Positions 40,811-50,162 of a stretch of 50,411 nt of DNA are shown here, in pieces (positions within the stretch are counted from its first letter, which is position 1; each line of letters starts with the position of its first letter). Source of the DNA: an uncultured Porphyromonadaceae bacterium. GTDB lineage: Bacteria > Bacteroidota > Bacteroidia > Bacteroidales > Muribaculaceae. The stretch covers positions 1 through 50,411 of the forward strand of contig CAMWMK010000015.1 in assembly GCA_947175295.1 (NCBI GenBank), read 5' to 3'. The notes beneath the pieces were generated by a model that worked only from the letters and a program-made list of their open reading frames with translations, ran no database searches and was not told the origin of the DNA. The position numbers and the translations under genes are program-made.

Positions 40811-42643
40811 ATGAACGGAATCAAACATCATATCGCAGCCGCGGTCCTTGCAGCCGCTTCCCTTATGGGCGGCATGGGCTGCAGCGAGAGCATGAACGAC
40901 GACAGCTACTACACCTTCACCGGCAACACTGTAGCGTCTTTCTGCTCGACCGACGAATCTTACTCCACTTTCGCATCCCTTCTTGAGGATACCGGACTTG
41001 ACGCCCTGCTCGCCACCTATGGACACTACACATGCTTCCTGCCCGATGACGAGGCTTTCGCACGCTATTTCGCCTCCATAGGGCGCTCCTATGGCGACCT
41101 TACTGATGAGGAAAAGCGCGAGATGGTATTCAACCATGTGATAAAGAGCGCGGCCACCGACTACTTCTCGGAGCATTTCGAGGAAGGCTCGCTGCCGGAA
41201 GCGAACATGAACGACAAATACGTCACCATCTCCTATCAGAGCGATCCGAGCGGCGGCGGACTCACCATCAACGTCAACAAGACGAGCCGCATCACCGAGA
41301 AGGACATAGAGGTGCACAACGGTGTGGTCCACGTGATCGACAATGTGCTGACATCGAGTGAGGAATTCCTGCTCAACGTGCTGGAAGGGGAGGGGCGTTT
41401 CACCATTTTCGCCGAGGCCCTGAGGATGACCCACCTCAACGACAGCACCGAGCGCATACTCGATGAGAGCTACGTATGCCCATATCCCTCAGGCGAAGTA
41501 AGGAAGGGCGAGATGACCTTTAAGATACCTACGGTGAAGCGCTACGGCTACACTCTCTTCGCAGAGCCCGACGAGGTGATGCGCGAGGCCGGAATCAATT
41601 CAATCGACGACCTGAAAGCCTACGCCGCACGCTACTACGGCAATGAGGACGCCGACGACCCGACATCGCGCGACAACGCCCTCAACAGATTTGTGGCCTA
41701 CCACCTGCTCGACCGCCGCATGAGTACCAACTCCTTCGTCTACAACGGCGCCTGCACCTCGGCCAATTTCATGAGCGAGCGTAAGGAATACTACGAGACG
41801 ATGTATCCCTTCCGCCTTATGGAGATCAAGGCCGGCAACAAGATCAATACCCGCCGCGACGGCATATACGTAGGGCTCGACGAGTCGAACAGCAACCTCA
41901 GCGGCGTCAACGGTTTCGTGCATTCGCTCACTTCGATGCTTGTCTACGACGAAGACGTGATGACCAACGACGTGCTCAACAAGCGCATACGTTTCGACTT
42001 CTACAATGTGCCGCCGGAACTGACCAACAACAACATCCGCTGGCAGCTCGCAGGCATGGCCGACGCTTCCGGTTATGTCATCACCAACGACTTCTGTCCC
42101 GAACACCTTTTCTTCAGCGACGAGACAGAAATCACAATGTGGGCATCAGAATCCTGGACCAACTTCGAGGCTGACGAGCTGAAGCTCAACGGATGGTATG
42201 ACTTCCGCCTGCGCATGCTCCCTGTGCCTCCCGGCTCCTATGAGATACGCATCGGCTACCGCCAGGAGAGCTGGCGAGGCATAGCACAGATATTTGTCGA
42301 CGATGAGATCCAGGGCATACCGCGCGACCTCCGCATCGCGGGCACGGATCCTCAGGTAGGATGGCTGCCCGATACTGGCACTCCTACCGATGCAGAGAAC
42401 GACAAGGCCATGCGCAACCGCGGCTACATGAAGGCACCCGCCTCTATCTGGACCCTTCAGGGACAGACCACCCTGCGCGAGAAGGAGACATGCCTCCGCA
42501 TAATCATCGGCCAGTTCAACTTCCAGGAATACGGAGCGCATTACCTCAGAGGCAAGAACGTGTATGCACCCGATCAGGAATTCCATGGCGACTACATCGA
42601 GATAATCCCTACAAGCCTTCTCGACACCGAAGACATCTATTAA
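40811..42643 (+). CDS. Fasciclin-domain lipoprotein (second)
   Basis: A 610-residue lipoprotein with lipobox MGGMGC (Cys near residue 24). FAS1 unit 1: YSTFASLLEDTGLDALLATYGHYTCF and LPDDEAFARYF, closing IEVHNGVVHVIDNVL at about 155-170. A second FAS1-like unit starts LLNVLEGEGRFTIFAEALR and ends near VNGFVHSLTSMLVYD. The C-terminal 230 residues (WQLAGMADASGYVITNDF and onward to SYEIRIGYRQESWRGIAQIF) look like a beta-sandwich, perhaps a ligand-binding module. It follows susD by four bases, so translation is coupled. Its role is inferred as a surface-exposed accessory binder in place of SusE/F. Confidence 0.8.
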   Translation: MNGIKHHIAAAVLAAASLMGGMGCSESMNDDSYYTFTGNTVASFCSTDESYSTFASLLEDTGLDALLATYGHYTCFLPDDEAFARYFASIGRSYGDLTDEEKREMVFNHVIKSAATDYFSEHFEEGSLPEANMNDKYVTISYQSDPSGGGLTINVNKTSRITEKDIEVHNGVVHVIDNVLTSSEEFLLNVLEGEGRFTIFAEALRMTHLNDSTERILDESYVCPYPSGEVRKGEMTFKIPTVKRYGYTLFAEPDEVMREAGINSIDDLKAYAARYYGNEDADDPTSRDNALNRFVAYHLLDRRMSTNSFVYNGACTSANFMSERKEYYETMYPFRLMEIKAGNKINTRRDGIYVGLDESNSNLSGVNGFVHSLTSMLVYDEDVMTNDVLNKRIRFDFYNVPPELTNNNIRWQLAGMADASGYVITNDFCPEHLFFSDETEITMWASESWTNFEADELKLNGWYDFRLRMLPVPPGSYEIRIGYRQESWRGIAQIFVDDEIQGIPRDLRIAGTDPQVGWLPDTGTPTDAENDKAMRNRGYMKAPASIWTLQGQTTLREKETCLRIIIGQFNFQEYGAHYLRGKNVYAPDQEFHGDYIEIIPTSLLDTEDIY

Positions 42644-42677
42644 AGGGTTAAGGGTTAAAGGTTAAAGGGTTAATTTT
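42644..42677 (+). repeat. GGTTAA simple repeat between fasciclin genes
   Basis: The spacer after the second fasciclin gene is AAGGGTTAAGGGTTAAAGG-type sequence, four imperfect copies of (A)GGGTTAA. It is the sole content of the 43-base gap. Such spacers can slip and change intergenic length. Confidence 0.8.
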
Positions 42678-42686
42678 ATAATCATC

Positions 42687-44273
42687 ATGAAAATGAAAAC
42701 CAACATATACAACAGCATGCTGGCGGGAGGACTTCTCCTCCTCTGCGGATGCTCCGACTCCTGGGACGATCATTACTCCGACCGTCAGGGGCAGGAAGGC
42801 CGGCTTACGCTTCTCGACCAGATCAAGACTGATCCGGAACTTTCCCTCTTCGCGAAGATGATAGAGACCGCCGGCTACGGAGAGATGCTCCAGTCGTCGC
42901 AGACATTTACTGTCTGGGCTCCTACCGACGACGCCCTCAAGGACATGGACCTGACTGACAAGGGCGCCGTAGCGCGTACGCTCGCCAACCATATAGCACG
43001 TTTCAACATCTCCACGGCCACTCCCGACGAAGAGGGCGTGAAGATGCTCAACGGAAAACTGATGTATTTCTCCGGTGCCGGTTCGTTCGGCGGAGCCTCC
43101 ATCGCTACCGCTGATATTCATGCCAAAAACGGCCTTATGCACAAAATGAAGGATGCGATACCGTATTCCTACAATTTCCGCGAATATATCGACACTCACT
43201 CCCATACCTCAAGGATATCGGAGTTTCTGGCGCAGTTTGACGAGATGCTGCTTCCTTCCCAGATACCGGGAGCCGAGGGCACATCGGGCACGGATACCGA
43301 TCCGGTTGCCTACAACCGTCTGCTCCAGTATCCTGTATACGGACTCGGCGACATAGCTTGTGAGGATAGCGTCTTCTCCATGGCCGTTCCCGACAATCAG
43401 GCATGGGATTTGGCTTATGATCGGATAAAGCCCTATTTCAAGGCCTATAGTTCAGATCCGGCCGTAGCCGATTCCATCCAGCGGATACAGACCTCACTCG
43501 CCATCGTAAGCGACCTTGTCTTCCGCACAGGACTCGCCGATCCCGTGAAGGCCGATTCCATCATCAGCACCGGAGGAAGCGTCATCTCCTCTCCATCCTC
43601 CTATTTCAGCGGCATGACGCTTACCCCGGCAAGCAATGGCCACCTCTATCTCGCCTCCGCCCTCAACTACGACATGACGGAGACCTTCAACAAGAAGATC
43701 CGCATCGAGGCCGAGGAACAGACGGGACGTACTCCCGCCGCGGGCACCACCATCTATACCCGCAACGTATCGACCGACAATCAGTTCGCCTCCGAGATAA
43801 GCGGCCAGCGCTACATCGAGGTCTTCCCCGTGTCGTCTTCCCGCCAGCCGGGCGTGACGTTCGCAGTGCCTGATGTGCTTGCCGGAGCCTACGACATCTA
43901 CGCCACTTTCGTGCCTGCCATCGTAAGCGAGACAGGAAGCGCGGCCGACAGCACACGAGTGCAGTTTGCGGTCAGCTATCTTGCCGAAAACGGCCGCACG
44001 CAGAGCAAGACCTTCAACGACAAGGCTTTCCTGACATCCGGCACGAAGATGACTACCATCAAAGTGGCCTCGGCTTTCAAGATGCCGGTAGCCAACTACT
44101 ACGACCGTGTGTGGTATATGAACCCGAAGAACGATCCCAAGGACAAGGTGACGACGACATCGGTCTATGTATCGACCAATGTCAGCAACGCGGAGTTCAA
44201 CCGCAATGAGCTTTCACGCCGCTTCAGGATAGACAGACTCATCTTCGTCCCGGTGGAGACTGAGGGTGAATGA
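42687..44273 (+). CDS. Fasciclin-domain lipoprotein (third)
   Basis: A 528-residue lipoprotein with lipobox LLCGC (Cys near residue 22) followed by SDSWDDHYSD, a run often seen in Bacteroidetes FAS1 lipoproteins. The FAS1 unit runs from LSLFAKMIETAGYGEML through TFTVWAPTDDALKDMDL to IHAKNGLMHKMKDAIPYSY (about 50-155). A second, weaker unit lies at about 170-330. The C-terminal region (from NKKIRIEAEEQTGRTPAAG) is beta-rich. The stop TGA overlaps the start of the second susC by four bases (ATGA at 44270-44273), indicating coupled translation. Probably an accessory surface protein of the second SusCD pair. Confidence 0.8.
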   Translation: MKMKTNIYNSMLAGGLLLLCGCSDSWDDHYSDRQGQEGRLTLLDQIKTDPELSLFAKMIETAGYGEMLQSSQTFTVWAPTDDALKDMDLTDKGAVARTLANHIARFNISTATPDEEGVKMLNGKLMYFSGAGSFGGASIATADIHAKNGLMHKMKDAIPYSYNFREYIDTHSHTSRISEFLAQFDEMLLPSQIPGAEGTSGTDTDPVAYNRLLQYPVYGLGDIACEDSVFSMAVPDNQAWDLAYDRIKPYFKAYSSDPAVADSIQRIQTSLAIVSDLVFRTGLADPVKADSIISTGGSVISSPSSYFSGMTLTPASNGHLYLASALNYDMTETFNKKIRIEAEEQTGRTPAAGTTIYTRNVSTDNQFASEISGQRYIEVFPVSSSRQPGVTFAVPDVLAGAYDIYATFVPAIVSETGSAADSTRVQFAVSYLAENGRTQSKTFNDKAFLTSGTKMTTIKVASAFKMPVANYYDRVWYMNPKNDPKDKVTTTSVYVSTNVSNAEFNRNELSRRFRIDRLIFVPVETEGE

Positions 44274-47200
44274 GAATCATCAACATGAAAAAAGACACAA
44301 CGATGATAAAGAAAAGAATCAGACGCGGGGTCGCGCTTACACTGGCAGGGCTTGCTTTGCCGGCCGCGGCATTCGCACAGGATATGAAGATAGAAGGCTC
44401 CGTGAGCGACGCGAGCACCGGATCATTCCTTCCGGGCGCTCGCATCACGGTGGTCAACGCCACTGGAGCGGCGATGTCGGGCGATAAGGGTGCGTTCAGC
44501 ATCTCGGTGCCCGGAAGCCATGCCGTGCTCAGGGTGGAGGTGCCGGGCTATCAGGTGAGGTATGTTCCGGTGGTGGAGGGTAAGGCCATGGTCATTTCCC
44601 TCAATCCGGATACGTCGTTCGGTTTCGGAGAGATCGGCGGAATGACGGCCTCCCAGGCCGAGACCGACACCTATTTCCCGATAGATGAAATCAATGCCGA
44701 CCAGAGTGTGGCCGACCTTCAGGGCAATCTCTTCGCGGTGTCGCGCTCCGGCATGCCGGGCAGCGGACATACCGTCTATGTCGACGGCCTCCACTCCATC
44801 AACGCCGGTTCGCAGCCCCTTTATGTAGTGGATGGAGTGATATGGGGAGAGGCTCCGGCCACTAACTCCATCATTGAGGGATATTTCTCCAATCCGCTTT
44901 CGCTCATCGATCCGCGCGACATCGCCAAGATTTCGGTGCTTAAAGACGGGAGCGCCATCTACGGCGCCAAGGGAGGCAATGGAGTAGTGCTCATCGAGAC
45001 TCGACGCGCGGCCGATGCCGCCACACAGATAGAGGCTTACGCCATGCTCGGCCTTCGCACTCCAGGCAAGCGCATGCCGGTGATGGACGCCGGACAATAC
45101 CGCACCTACGTCAGCGATATACTGAAAGGAAAATATGAGAACTCTTCAATGGTGGGCAATCTCGGATTCCTCAACGACGATCCGTCGCAGGCCACATATG
45201 CCATGACCCACAACGATACCGACTGGCAGGGCCTGACCACGGGCGACGGCATGCTGATGAACTACGGAATCAACGTACGTGGCGGCGATGACCGTGCGCT
45301 ATATGCCTTCTCCCTCGGCTACGCCAAAAGCGACGGAGCGATAAAGGAGACTTCATTCGACCGCCTCAACGTACGCTTCAACTCCGACATCAACCTCTGG
45401 AAGGGATTCAATACGAGATTCGACATCGCTTTCGCGCAGGCTTCACGCAAGATGCGCGACGACGGCATCAACGCCGTGTCGTCGCCGGGCTACCTCTCGA
45501 TGATAAAGGCTCCGCTGTTCCATTCCAATGTGCTATCGCCCGACGGAGGCGCTACCAACAAATACGCCGATGTGGATGAGCTCGGTGTTGGAAACCCGCT
45601 TTCGATCCTTGACCTCGGAATCGGCAACAACCGCCACTACCGCTTCAACCTCAATGCGGTGCCCCGCTATGACTTCAACGACAAATTGGGCGTGCAGGCG
45701 AGGGTAAGCTATACGTTCGACAAGATGAAGGAAAACTCCTTCCTTCCTGACTACGGCACGGAGGAGACCAACCTCTACAACAACAACGGAGAGATCTACG
45801 CAGTTTCCAAAAACATGGTGAAGAGCCAGATGGGACGCTACACATCGTTTGACCTCGATGCCCGCGCTGAATACAATCCCCTCCGCAACGCCGACCACGA
45901 CCTCGGATTTTCGCTCGGCTACCGCTATATGAACGATACCTACAACTTCTCATATGGCGAAGGCCACAATACGAGCTCCGACTACATGACCGACCTCTCC
46001 AACACGAGCGCATCGCTGCATTTCTCAGAAGGTCTTGATTCCCACTGGCGCAGCATGGCTTGGTATCTGACGGGTGAATACTCCTTCCGCAACCGCTACT
46101 TCCTGAATGCCGACGTGGCTATGGAAACATCATCGAGGTTTGGCAAGAACGCTCCCGGAGCGCTCCATATGTGCGGCGCGGCATGGGGAATATTCCCGAC
46201 CGTGAGCGCATCATGGGTGCTATCCAACGAGAACTGGCTGAAGGGTGCGCAGTGGCTTTCACTGCTTAAGCTATATGCCTCCTATTCCGTAGCCGGCAAC
46301 GACAACGTGCCGATGTATGCCAACAAGACCTATTATGAATCTACCGGGCTGATGGACAACGCGTTCGGATGGACTCTCGCCAACCTCGGCAACGACAGGC
46401 TGAAGTGGGAGACCACTTCCACTGCACGACTTGGAGTCGAGGCCACCTTCTTCTCAGACCGCTGGCGCCTTGGAGCCGACATCTACCGCTCGCAGACCTC
46501 CGACCTGCTAATGCGCAAGACACTTCAGGAAGAAGCCGGAATGGCTTCATATTGGACCAACGACGGCACCATGCGCAACCTCGGCTTCAACGTCAATACT
46601 TCCGTACGTGCCATCAACCTCCGCGATTGGAAACTCGACGTGGGCTTCTCCATAGGCCACTACGCCAACAAGCTGACTTCCATCGGCGAGTCGTTCACTA
46701 CCGATATCCTCGGCGCGCAGGTGCTCACACAGACCGGAAACCCAGTAGGAGTCTTCTACGGATACCGCACCGAAGGAGTCTACTCCACTGCGGAGGAGGC
46801 TAAGGCCGCAGGCCTCGGCATCCGCAACGCCGACGGAAGCGTGACTCCCTTCGGCGCAGGCGACATGCGCTTTGCCGACACAAGGAAAGACGGCGTGATC
46901 GACGACGCGGACCGTGTGGTGATCGGCAATCCGAATCCCGACATCTTCGGCAACTTCAGCTTCCGCCTGCAGTGGAAGGGGCTGGCTCTCTCATCGATGT
47001 TCACTTACGTGGCTGGCAACGACGTCTACAACGCACTTCGCGCCAATCTCGAGTCGGGCAGCGGTGTCTACAACCAGAGCGTGGCTATGACCAACCGATG
47101 GGTGGCCAACGGCCAGCAGACCGATATCCCGAAGGCCACCTACGGCGACCCTATGGGCAACTCCCGCTTCTCCGACCGCTGGATCGAAGACGGCAGCTAC

Positions 47201-47425
47201 CTGAAGTGGAAGAGCCTCGAACTGAGCTATACGCTTCCCATCAAGAGCTCTTTTCTCCAGGCTGTGACTATTTCGGCGGCAATGAACAATATCCTCACAA
47301 TGACCAAATACCTTGGTGCGGACCCTGAGTTCTCCTATGGCGTATCTCCCCTATACATGGGCATTGACGCAGGTCTCGCAGCTCCGGGTAGGGAATTCTG
47401 CTTCGGAGTGAAAATCAACCTCTAA
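44270..47425 (+). CDS. SusC/RagA-like TonB-dependent transporter (second, divergent N-terminus)
   Basis: A 1,051-residue SusC-like barrel. The frame opens at ATG 44270, overlapping the previous stop; ATG 44285 and 44303 are in frame, and 44303 (MIKKRIRRGVALTLAG) gives the neatest signal peptide, cleaved near AAAFAQ. The regulatory-like domain has IEGSVSDASTGSFLPGARITV. The usual LxEVVVxGY TonB box after it is not seen; instead the text runs LNPDTSFGFGEIGGMTAS. Plug: HTVYVDGLHSINAGSQPLYV and ISVLKDGSAIYGAKGGNGVV. The barrel ends PGREFCFGVKINL. TonB dependence is therefore less certain than for the first SusC. The second susD starts nine bases after. Confidence 0.92.
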   Translation: MRIINMKKDTTMIKKRIRRGVALTLAGLALPAAAFAQDMKIEGSVSDASTGSFLPGARITVVNATGAAMSGDKGAFSISVPGSHAVLRVEVPGYQVRYVPVVEGKAMVISLNPDTSFGFGEIGGMTASQAETDTYFPIDEINADQSVADLQGNLFAVSRSGMPGSGHTVYVDGLHSINAGSQPLYVVDGVIWGEAPATNSIIEGYFSNPLSLIDPRDIAKISVLKDGSAIYGAKGGNGVVLIETRRAADAATQIEAYAMLGLRTPGKRMPVMDAGQYRTYVSDILKGKYENSSMVGNLGFLNDDPSQATYAMTHNDTDWQGLTTGDGMLMNYGINVRGGDDRALYAFSLGYAKSDGAIKETSFDRLNVRFNSDINLWKGFNTRFDIAFAQASRKMRDDGINAVSSPGYLSMIKAPLFHSNVLSPDGGATNKYADVDELGVGNPLSILDLGIGNNRHYRFNLNAVPRYDFNDKLGVQARVSYTFDKMKENSFLPDYGTEETNLYNNNGEIYAVSKNMVKSQMGRYTSFDLDARAEYNPLRNADHDLGFSLGYRYMNDTYNFSYGEGHNTSSDYMTDLSNTSASLHFSEGLDSHWRSMAWYLTGEYSFRNRYFLNADVAMETSSRFGKNAPGALHMCGAAWGIFPTVSASWVLSNENWLKGAQWLSLLKLYASYSVAGNDNVPMYANKTYYESTGLMDNAFGWTLANLGNDRLKWETTSTARLGVEATFFSDRWRLGADIYRSQTSDLLMRKTLQEEAGMASYWTNDGTMRNLGFNVNTSVRAINLRDWKLDVGFSIGHYANKLTSIGESFTTDILGAQVLTQTGNPVGVFYGYRTEGVYSTAEEAKAAGLGIRNADGSVTPFGAGDMRFADTRKDGVIDDADRVVIGNPNPDIFGNFSFRLQWKGLALSSMFTYVAGNDVYNALRANLESGSGVYNQSVAMTNRWVANGQQTDIPKATYGDPMGNSRFSDRWIEDGSYLKWKSLELSYTLPIKSSFLQAVTISAAMNNILTMTKYLGADPEFSYGVSPLYMGIDAGLAAPGREFCFGVKINL

Positions 47426-47434
47426 CCCTACAGC

Positions 47435-49132
47435 ATGATATCTATGAAAAAGAGAATATACGGACTTCTGGCTCCTCTCTGCCTCCTTGCCGGCATGACT
47501 GCATGCGAGGACGCGCTCGACACCACGTCGGAGGGCTACGTCTTCGACAAGGACCATTCCCTCTCGGCCGCCAACGATTCGCTCTACTCGGCCATGGGCA
47601 TACTGAGCAGGCTGCAGACGCTCGGCGAGAAATATGTCACCTACGGCGAACTGCGCGGCGACCTCGTCAGTGTGCCCGCTACCGCTCCTCTTGCCTATCA
47701 GCGCATCAATGCTTTCGAGACTCTTGACGCTGAGGATGCCGCCGGCATGAAGCGAGACTTCTACAGCGTGATCAACAACTGCAACATCGCGCTTGCGAGA
47801 ATGGACACTACCGTCACCGAACATGGATCGCAGGTCCTTATGCCTGAATACGCGGCTATCCGCACCATGCGCGACTGGACCCTCCTTCAGCTCGGACTCG
47901 CATATGGCGAGGCGTCTTTTGCCGACGGTCCGATACTTGACGTGGAGGCTGCTGAAAGCAACTACGGGTCGATAGCGCTCGATGAACTCGTCAGGAAACT
48001 CATAGCCGACCTCGAACCGCTCGCCGCACGCAATACTCCCAACTACGGAAACATCGATGGATTCTCATCGAAGCTTTTCTTCATCAAGCCTGCCCTCCTT
48101 TTGGGCGACCTCTACCTCTACAACGGCAATTACCGGGAGGCGGCAGCGATGTACTACAAGGTGATAAAGGATGAAGGTTATGTGGTGAGCGTCGACAATG
48201 CCAACCATTGGACCACATCGGTGCGCAACGAAAGCATTGACGGCCACAGCCAGACCTATACGAGCGAGGCAGTGAGCATCATCCCTTATGCGTCGGATGC
48301 TAAGAAGTATCATCCGGATATGGTCAACCTCACCTACAACAGGACTCCTGCATTCACTCCCGCCACATGGTTTGTCAACGAGATGAGCGCTTCCCAGCAC
48401 TATCATATCGACCGCCTCGGAATCACAAATATCTCGGGTTATCTTGAAGGCGACCTACGCGGAGCGATGACCGACCGAGACGGTGTGACCACACCCTCCG
48501 CCTACGGCGATATAAAGACAGGCACGGATGGCTCTGAATGCCTCATCACCAAGTTCATGTTCAACGGCACGTTATACTCGTCGGTGACCAATCCCAACAA
48601 TCCGTTGATGGAGAACGGCGCTATCCTATGCCGCTCGATAGCCCTCTACCGTATTCCGCACATCTATCTCCGGTATGCTGAAGCCGTAAACCGTGCAGGC
48701 AAACCTTCGCTTGCGTTTGCGGTGCTGAAATATGGTCTTCGCAGTGAAGTGCTTGACGACGAGACAAAGGTGGCTCCGGAGGAACTCGCCGCTCAGGAAG
48801 CCTGGACCAATTTCTCCGACCCGACATTCGACCGCAACTACGGCACCGCGATGCGTGGCCGTGGCCTCGGAATCGCCGTTGAGCAGACTGACTATGTCCT
48901 TCCCGAGACCGACGACAAGGACGAGCTCATAGAGTGGGTGGAAGACCGTATCCTTGACGAGATGGCTTCCGAGACCGGCTTCGAAGGCAACCGCTTCTTC
49001 GACCTCCTTCGTATCTCGCGCCATCGTGCCGCCCATCCGCAGTATATGGTGAAGAAGATAGCCCGTCGCTTCGACAATCCCGCCGCCATCGAATCCAAAC
49101 TCTCCGACATCTCCGCCCTCTGGATCAAGTAA
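47435..49132 (+). CDS. SusD/RagB family lipoprotein (second)
   Basis: A 565-residue lipoprotein, last gene of the operon. ATG 47435 or 47444 (MKKRIYGLLAPLCLLAG) start it; lipobox GMTAC. SusD landmarks: YVFDKDHSLSAANDSLYSAM, NNCNIALARMDT, PEYAAIRTMRDWTLLQLGL with LAYGEASFADGPIL, RIPHIYLRYAEAVNRAG and LDEMASETGFEGNRFFDLLRI near the end. It pairs with the SusC-like protein nine bases upstream. Low similarity to the first SusD suggests a different or complementary ligand. A terminator follows 25 bases after the stop. Confidence 0.93.
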   Translation: MISMKKRIYGLLAPLCLLAGMTACEDALDTTSEGYVFDKDHSLSAANDSLYSAMGILSRLQTLGEKYVTYGELRGDLVSVPATAPLAYQRINAFETLDAEDAAGMKRDFYSVINNCNIALARMDTTVTEHGSQVLMPEYAAIRTMRDWTLLQLGLAYGEASFADGPILDVEAAESNYGSIALDELVRKLIADLEPLAARNTPNYGNIDGFSSKLFFIKPALLLGDLYLYNGNYREAAAMYYKVIKDEGYVVSVDNANHWTTSVRNESIDGHSQTYTSEAVSIIPYASDAKKYHPDMVNLTYNRTPAFTPATWFVNEMSASQHYHIDRLGITNISGYLEGDLRGAMTDRDGVTTPSAYGDIKTGTDGSECLITKFMFNGTLYSSVTNPNNPLMENGAILCRSIALYRIPHIYLRYAEAVNRAGKPSLAFAVLKYGLRSEVLDDETKVAPEELAAQEAWTNFSDPTFDRNYGTAMRGRGLGIAVEQTDYVLPETDDKDELIEWVEDRILDEMASETGFEGNRFFDLLRISRHRAAHPQYMVKKIARRFDNPAAIESKLSDISALWIK

Positions 49133-49157
49133 AGAGTCATGGAAAAATAATGAAGCA

Positions 49158-49189
49158 AAAACGGATGGAGCACAGGCTCCATCCGTTTT
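49158..49189 (+). terminator. Terminator of the Sus/fasciclin operon
   Basis: AAAACGGATGGAG (49158-49170) and CTCCATCCGTTTT (49177-49189) form a perfect 13-bp stem with a six-base loop, followed by GCATTTCTGTTTCC. No gene is seen in 49190-49259. Confidence 0.9.
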
Positions 49190-49259
49190 GCATTTCTGTT
49201 TCCGTGTGGCTTTTCCGTGATAGGTGATATGCTGATATCGTCGACCACGACCCATAAAA

Positions 49260-49523
49260 TTAGGTATTACTGTATAAATACGACAATATCCTTAATTTGG
49301 AAATAGGAATATTCATTCGAAATAAAAAGCCACACCGGATATGAAGCTTTTCGCCATTTACGGTATAATCTGTATGTAGAAGCATGTCAAAGAGCATGAT
49401 TAAACAAATCCCCATGAAGGCAATATCAATTAAGAGAATCCATGTTGATTTATAACACAAGTATATTTGCGGTACGCAAAAAAACACGGCAGCTAATCTG
49501 TTTCCTCTAAGATAAAGATACAT
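49260..49523 (-). pseudogene. Truncated bacterial PH-domain membrane protein
   Basis: Minus strand frame of 87 residues. A two-helix membrane region (LAAVFFCVPQIYL and LLIDIAFMGICLIMLFDMLL) is followed by YTVNGEKLHIRCGFLFRMNIPISKLRIL, which matches the start of the bPH_4 (DUF1200) domain. The family normally continues for 25-30 residues with a NPLSSPALSLDRL-type motif; here the frame ends at SYLYSNT, so the domain is cut short. Its start overlaps the end of the XRE gene (49493-49523), so it was the third gene of a minus-strand operon. Probably inactivated by a point or indel change near 49265. Confidence 0.6.
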
Positions 49524-49693
49524 TCAACTGGTTTTCCGAAAAATCGGCTTATTTTGAGAGCAAGCGGTGTCGATGGTAGAAAACGGTTCTTTTCGATAGC
49601 AACGATTGTTTGCCGACTAACTCCGACAGCTTCCGCTAATTGCTGTTGTGTTACTTCTTTTTCTGCCCTCTCTACCTTAATCCTATTCTTCAT
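49493..49693 (-). CDS. XRE-family transcriptional regulator
   Basis: A 66-residue Cro/CI-type helix-turn-helix protein: MKNRIKVERAEKEVTQQQLAEAVGVSRQTIV then AIEKNRFLPSTPLALKISRFF with the C-terminal GKPVECIFILEETD typical of the small YozG/PF01381 group. ATG 49693 is preferred to the in-frame GTG 49699; it is preceded by GTGGAG. It overlaps the end of the membrane protein gene by 11 bases, so both are one operon. Partners in such pairs are usually small membrane proteins, and the regulator probably represses its own operon. Confidence 0.9.
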   Translation of the reverse strand: MKNRIKVERAEKEVTQQQLAEAVGVSRQTIVAIEKNRFLPSTPLALKISRFFGKPVECIFILEETD

Positions 49694-50093
49694 CTCCACT
49701 TATTTTATTGTAACGATAAATTTCAAGGCGAAATACAACTACATATATTAGTGGAAATAAAACAAGATTAAAAATCATAAACACTAAAAAATCGCCGCCG
49801 TTGATAAACAAAACCGAGAGTATCAGGATTGCGGCATAGACATACAGGGCTTTTAATAACGATGAAAGGCGGATAGACCGAATCATTTCATCTTCGTGTT
49901 TCTCCTTGGAACAGACTATGAATAGAGAGCCTACAGTTGTGCCTATAATAGCAGCATCGTTAATGATTATTTCCAATACTCCTGTGCCAGTTAACGGAGT
50001 GAAGTAGTAGCTGTAGATGCCGAGTATGATTGCCGGAATGAGAAGCAACCATCCGACTGCTTGGAACTGTCTTGGGAAAAGTAGATTTTTCAT
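49683..50093 (-). CDS. Small integral membrane protein paired with XRE regulator
   Basis: A 136-residue protein from ATG 50093 (MKNLLFPRQFQAVGWLLLIPA), with four predicted membrane helices: VGWLLLIPAIILGIYSYY, IIINDAAIIGTTVGSLFIVC, LYVYAAILILSVLFI and FLVFMIFNLVLFPLIYVVVF. Between helices 2 and 3 lies a charged segment KEKHEDEMIRSIRLSSL of the DUF2178-like type. The upstream open frame to 50162 includes the promoter and is not coding. Function unknown; relatives occur beside XRE regulators and PH-domain proteins. Confidence 0.82.
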   Translation of the reverse strand: MKNLLFPRQFQAVGWLLLIPAIILGIYSYYFTPLTGTGVLEIIINDAAIIGTTVGSLFIVCSKEKHEDEMIRSIRLSSLLKALYVYAAILILSVLFINGGDFLVFMIFNLVLFPLIYVVVFRLEIYRYNKISGDEE

Positions 50094-50131
50094 ACAAGAG
50101 AATTTTAAGGGTGAATACTGGGTTAACGCTG

Positions 50132-50162
50132 CAAAAGTATATAATATTTTACAAATAGACAA
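50132..50162 (-). promoter_or_regulatory. Promoter of the membrane protein/XRE operon
   Basis: Minus strand TTG (50162-50160), 20 bases, TACTTTTG (50139-50132), then a 38-base leader to the ATG at 50093. Confidence 0.8.
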
